The notes below the pieces were generated by a model. It saw only the letters and a list, made by a program, of their open reading frames with translations, did not search any database and was not told where the DNA came from. From the NCBI GenBank assembly GCA_002285055.1, contig NQYJ01000004.1, positions 98,381 through 162,380 of the forward strand: a DNA stretch of 64,000 bases, written 5' to 3'. Shown piece by piece: positions 62,870-64,000 of this stretch. Position 1 is the stretch's first letter, and every line of letters begins with the position of its first letter. The translations under genes were made by a program, and so were the position numbers. This DNA comes from Candidatus Izimoplasma sp. ZiA1. Its GTDB lineage: Bacteria; Bacillota_I; Bacilli_A; Izemoplasmatales; Izemoplasmataceae.

Positions 62870-64000
62870 ATGAAATCAAAAAAACTTAAAACATTTGATA
62901 TGAAAACATACGACATTGAGCTAAAGTACACGAAACAAATTGCACCATTGTTATCAAAAATTGAAAAATTGAATAATAATCATGAACTTAAGTCTTTGCA
63001 AGCGCACAAGGACTTTTTAGCTAATGAAGAAAAATCTAAGCAAAAATTGGCAGAAATCAACTTAGTTTCTAGACAAAATGAAGACGCAATAAAACAAAAA
63101 ATAGATTCAAAAGTAAAAACTTTGAATGCTAAAGAAAAATCAATTAAAAAAGTACTAGATAAAACAGTTTCTGAATTAACTGATTTAAATGAAAAAAAAT
63201 TAGAAGAGATAAAATATGAACGTCTTGAAATTGAAAAAACAATGGACAAAGATATATTGTCTGTTAAAGAGAAGTATCATATAAATGTTGCAACTTATCT
63301 AGAAAAATTAGAAGCTTATAATCAAAACTTTGATCAAAATAAAACTAAAACTGAGACTCGTGTAAAGTCTGTTTTAGATGAATTAAACTTAAAAACAGAA
63401 AACTTATCTAACGACTATGCTAAATTAAAGGAAAGTTACACTTTTAAAATAACTGAAGCAGCTAACAAAGATATTGAAAATGTTAAAGCTATAAACGATT
63501 CTTTAAGTGAAACTGACAAACGTTTAACTGTTACCTTAAATAGAATTAAGCATGATACAAACGATTTTTTAAAACGTATAAAAGAGCAAATCGCAGGACT
63601 AGAAAAAGAAATAATTAATGATAATAATGAAATGATAAAAAAACTAACCGATTCATTAAATGAATTGGTTCTTCTTCATAATGAACGTGTCTCAATTATT
63701 AAAAAAGATACTGAACTAAACATTATTAACTTAAATGAACAACTAGAAAAAGCTAAAACTAACAAGGAAAAAAACATTCAAAAAGATATTAAAATGAAAA
63801 TGAATCTTATTAATCTACGAGAAGAAAGTGTTCTTGATTATGAGGAAAAAATATTCTTATATCGCGAATCTATTATCAAGAGCGAGATTGAAAAAATTAA
63901 ACTAGACTCATATAACGAAGTTCGTAATCTAGATAAACTAGAAGTCTTTTTAACAAATGATCAACTTGAAATAAAAGATACTGGTGATTATCTTAGAAAT
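62870..64000 (+). CDS. Long coiled-coil protein, N-terminal part (3' end outside window)
   Basis: An open frame of at least 377 codons, still open at the window edge, starting at ATG 62870 eight bases after GGAGG (AAGGAGGTG at 62855). The start reads MKSKKLKTFDMKTYDIELKY. The product is dominated by Lys, Glu, Leu, Ile and Asn in heptad-like order with no Pro-rich breaks, no signal peptide and no membrane segment, i.e. an extended cytoplasmic coiled coil of the kind seen in SMC-like or cytoskeletal proteins. I do not recognise the family. The 89-codon minus-strand frame at 63249-62980 is its shadow. Confidence 0.8.
   Translation, partial: MKSKKLKTFDMKTYDIELKYTKQIAPLLSKIEKLNNNHELKSLQAHKDFLANEEKSKQKLAEINLVSRQNEDAIKQKIDSKVKTLNAKEKSIKKVLDKTVSELTDLNEKKLEEIKYERLEIEKTMDKDILSVKEKYHINVATYLEKLEAYNQNFDQNKTKTETRVKSVLDELNLKTENLSNDYAKLKESYTFKITEAANKDIENVKAINDSLSETDKRLTVTLNRIKHDTNDFLKRIKEQIAGLEKEIINDNNEMIKKLTDSLNELVLLHNERVSIIKKDTELNIINLNEQLEKAKTNKEKNIQKDIKMKMNLINLREESVLDYEEKIFLYRESIIKSEIEKIKLDSYNEVRNLDKLEVFLTNDQLEIKDTGDYLRN

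Noticed and set aside
62980..63249. 89-codon open frame on the minus strand near the right end
   Set aside because: It lies wholly inside the long plus-strand coiled-coil frame that has a promoter, ribosome site and start; its Ser/Phe-rich translation is the antisense of Lys/Glu codons.
1..64000. Mycoplasma genetic code (TGA = Trp)
   Set aside because: Trp codons are TGG (for example in kamA EWEDWKW), and TGA serves as the stop in ATGA overlaps at 2377, 29587, 35365 and 58074.
1..64000. CRISPR arrays, insertion sequences, prophage, tRNA or rRNA genes, replication origin
   Set aside because: No direct-repeat arrays, transposase or integrase frames, terminal inverted repeats, tRNA cloverleaf/CCA patterns or DnaA-box clusters were noticed in the intergenic regions.

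Overview
The window is AT-rich, gene-dense Gram-positive-type DNA. Ribosome sites of the AAGGAG / GGTGAT type precede nearly every gene, and several promoters have near-consensus -35 and -10 boxes with 17-base spacers. TGA is a real stop (ATGA start/stop overlaps at 2377, 29587, 35365 and 58074) and Trp is TGG, so the code is standard, not the Mycoplasma code. The content (FtsZ and a minimal SepF without FtsA or any wall-synthesis gene beside them, RNase J, RecU, queuosine salvage, a large nucleoside/deoxynucleoside catabolic set, amino-acid fermentation) suggests an anaerobic, fermentative, probably wall-less lineage near the base of Mollicutes/Bacillota, such as Izemoplasmatales. That assignment is inference; no marker was searched.

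Layout. 1-3.5 kb: the end of rarA, then an anaerobe-type cluster of two ferredoxin-MinD ATPases and two NifX/NifB-like proteins, one fused to a DUF134 regulator that has a palindromic operator at its own promoter. 3.5-11 kb: a DhaL-DegV fusion and a BMP-type nucleoside ABC transporter. 11-20.4 kb: rnj, recU, glgA, membrane proteins, pyrimidine nucleoside phosphorylase, plsC, folA, thyA. 20.5-28 kb: short ssb, lemA/DUF3137, glpK, a lipase-like hydrolase, and the YmfF/YmfH M16 pair. 27.6-30.3 kb: two YczE-like membrane proteins with deoC and deoD behind a purine-riboswitch-like leader whose core is altered. 30.4-37 kb: T-box-controlled ileS and the ylmH-ylmG-sepF-ylmE-ftsZ cell-division block, with an extra 53-residue membrane protein. 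37-43 kb: tgt, a split acyl-CoA dehydratase activase, and a preQ1 riboswitch with its queuosine-precursor transporter. 43-47 kb: a YtrA-type ABC operon and an OYE oxidoreductase. 47-58.8 kb: a 13-gene lysine-fermentation operon (phaB-like, maoC, thiolase, atoD, atoA, kal, kce, kdd, kamA, kamB, kamC, kamD, kamE). 59-62.7 kb: divergent tnaA, then queA-ruvB. The last 1.1 kb is the start of a long coiled-coil gene.

How it fits together. The cell appears to live on amino acids and (deoxy)nucleosides. The lysine operon is headed by a consensus promoter, a perfect match to a CcpA cre box over the -35, and a lysine riboswitch whose P1 helix competes directly with the terminator. This predicts induction by lysine (an ON switch) combined with sugar repression. 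The divergent tnaA promoter carries a near-identical cre-like box over its -35. The deoC/deoD operon has its own variant purine-type aptamer, predicted to be an ON switch for a purine or deoxypurine ligand. Imported nucleosides would be split by DeoD and Pdp, and the deoxyribose phosphate cleaved by DeoC to acetaldehyde and glyceraldehyde-3-phosphate. Genes are packed into polycistrons joined by TAATG or ATGA overlaps and separated by short intrinsic terminators, many of which contain the stop codon. I saw no tRNA, rRNA, CRISPR array, insertion sequence, phage gene or replication origin.
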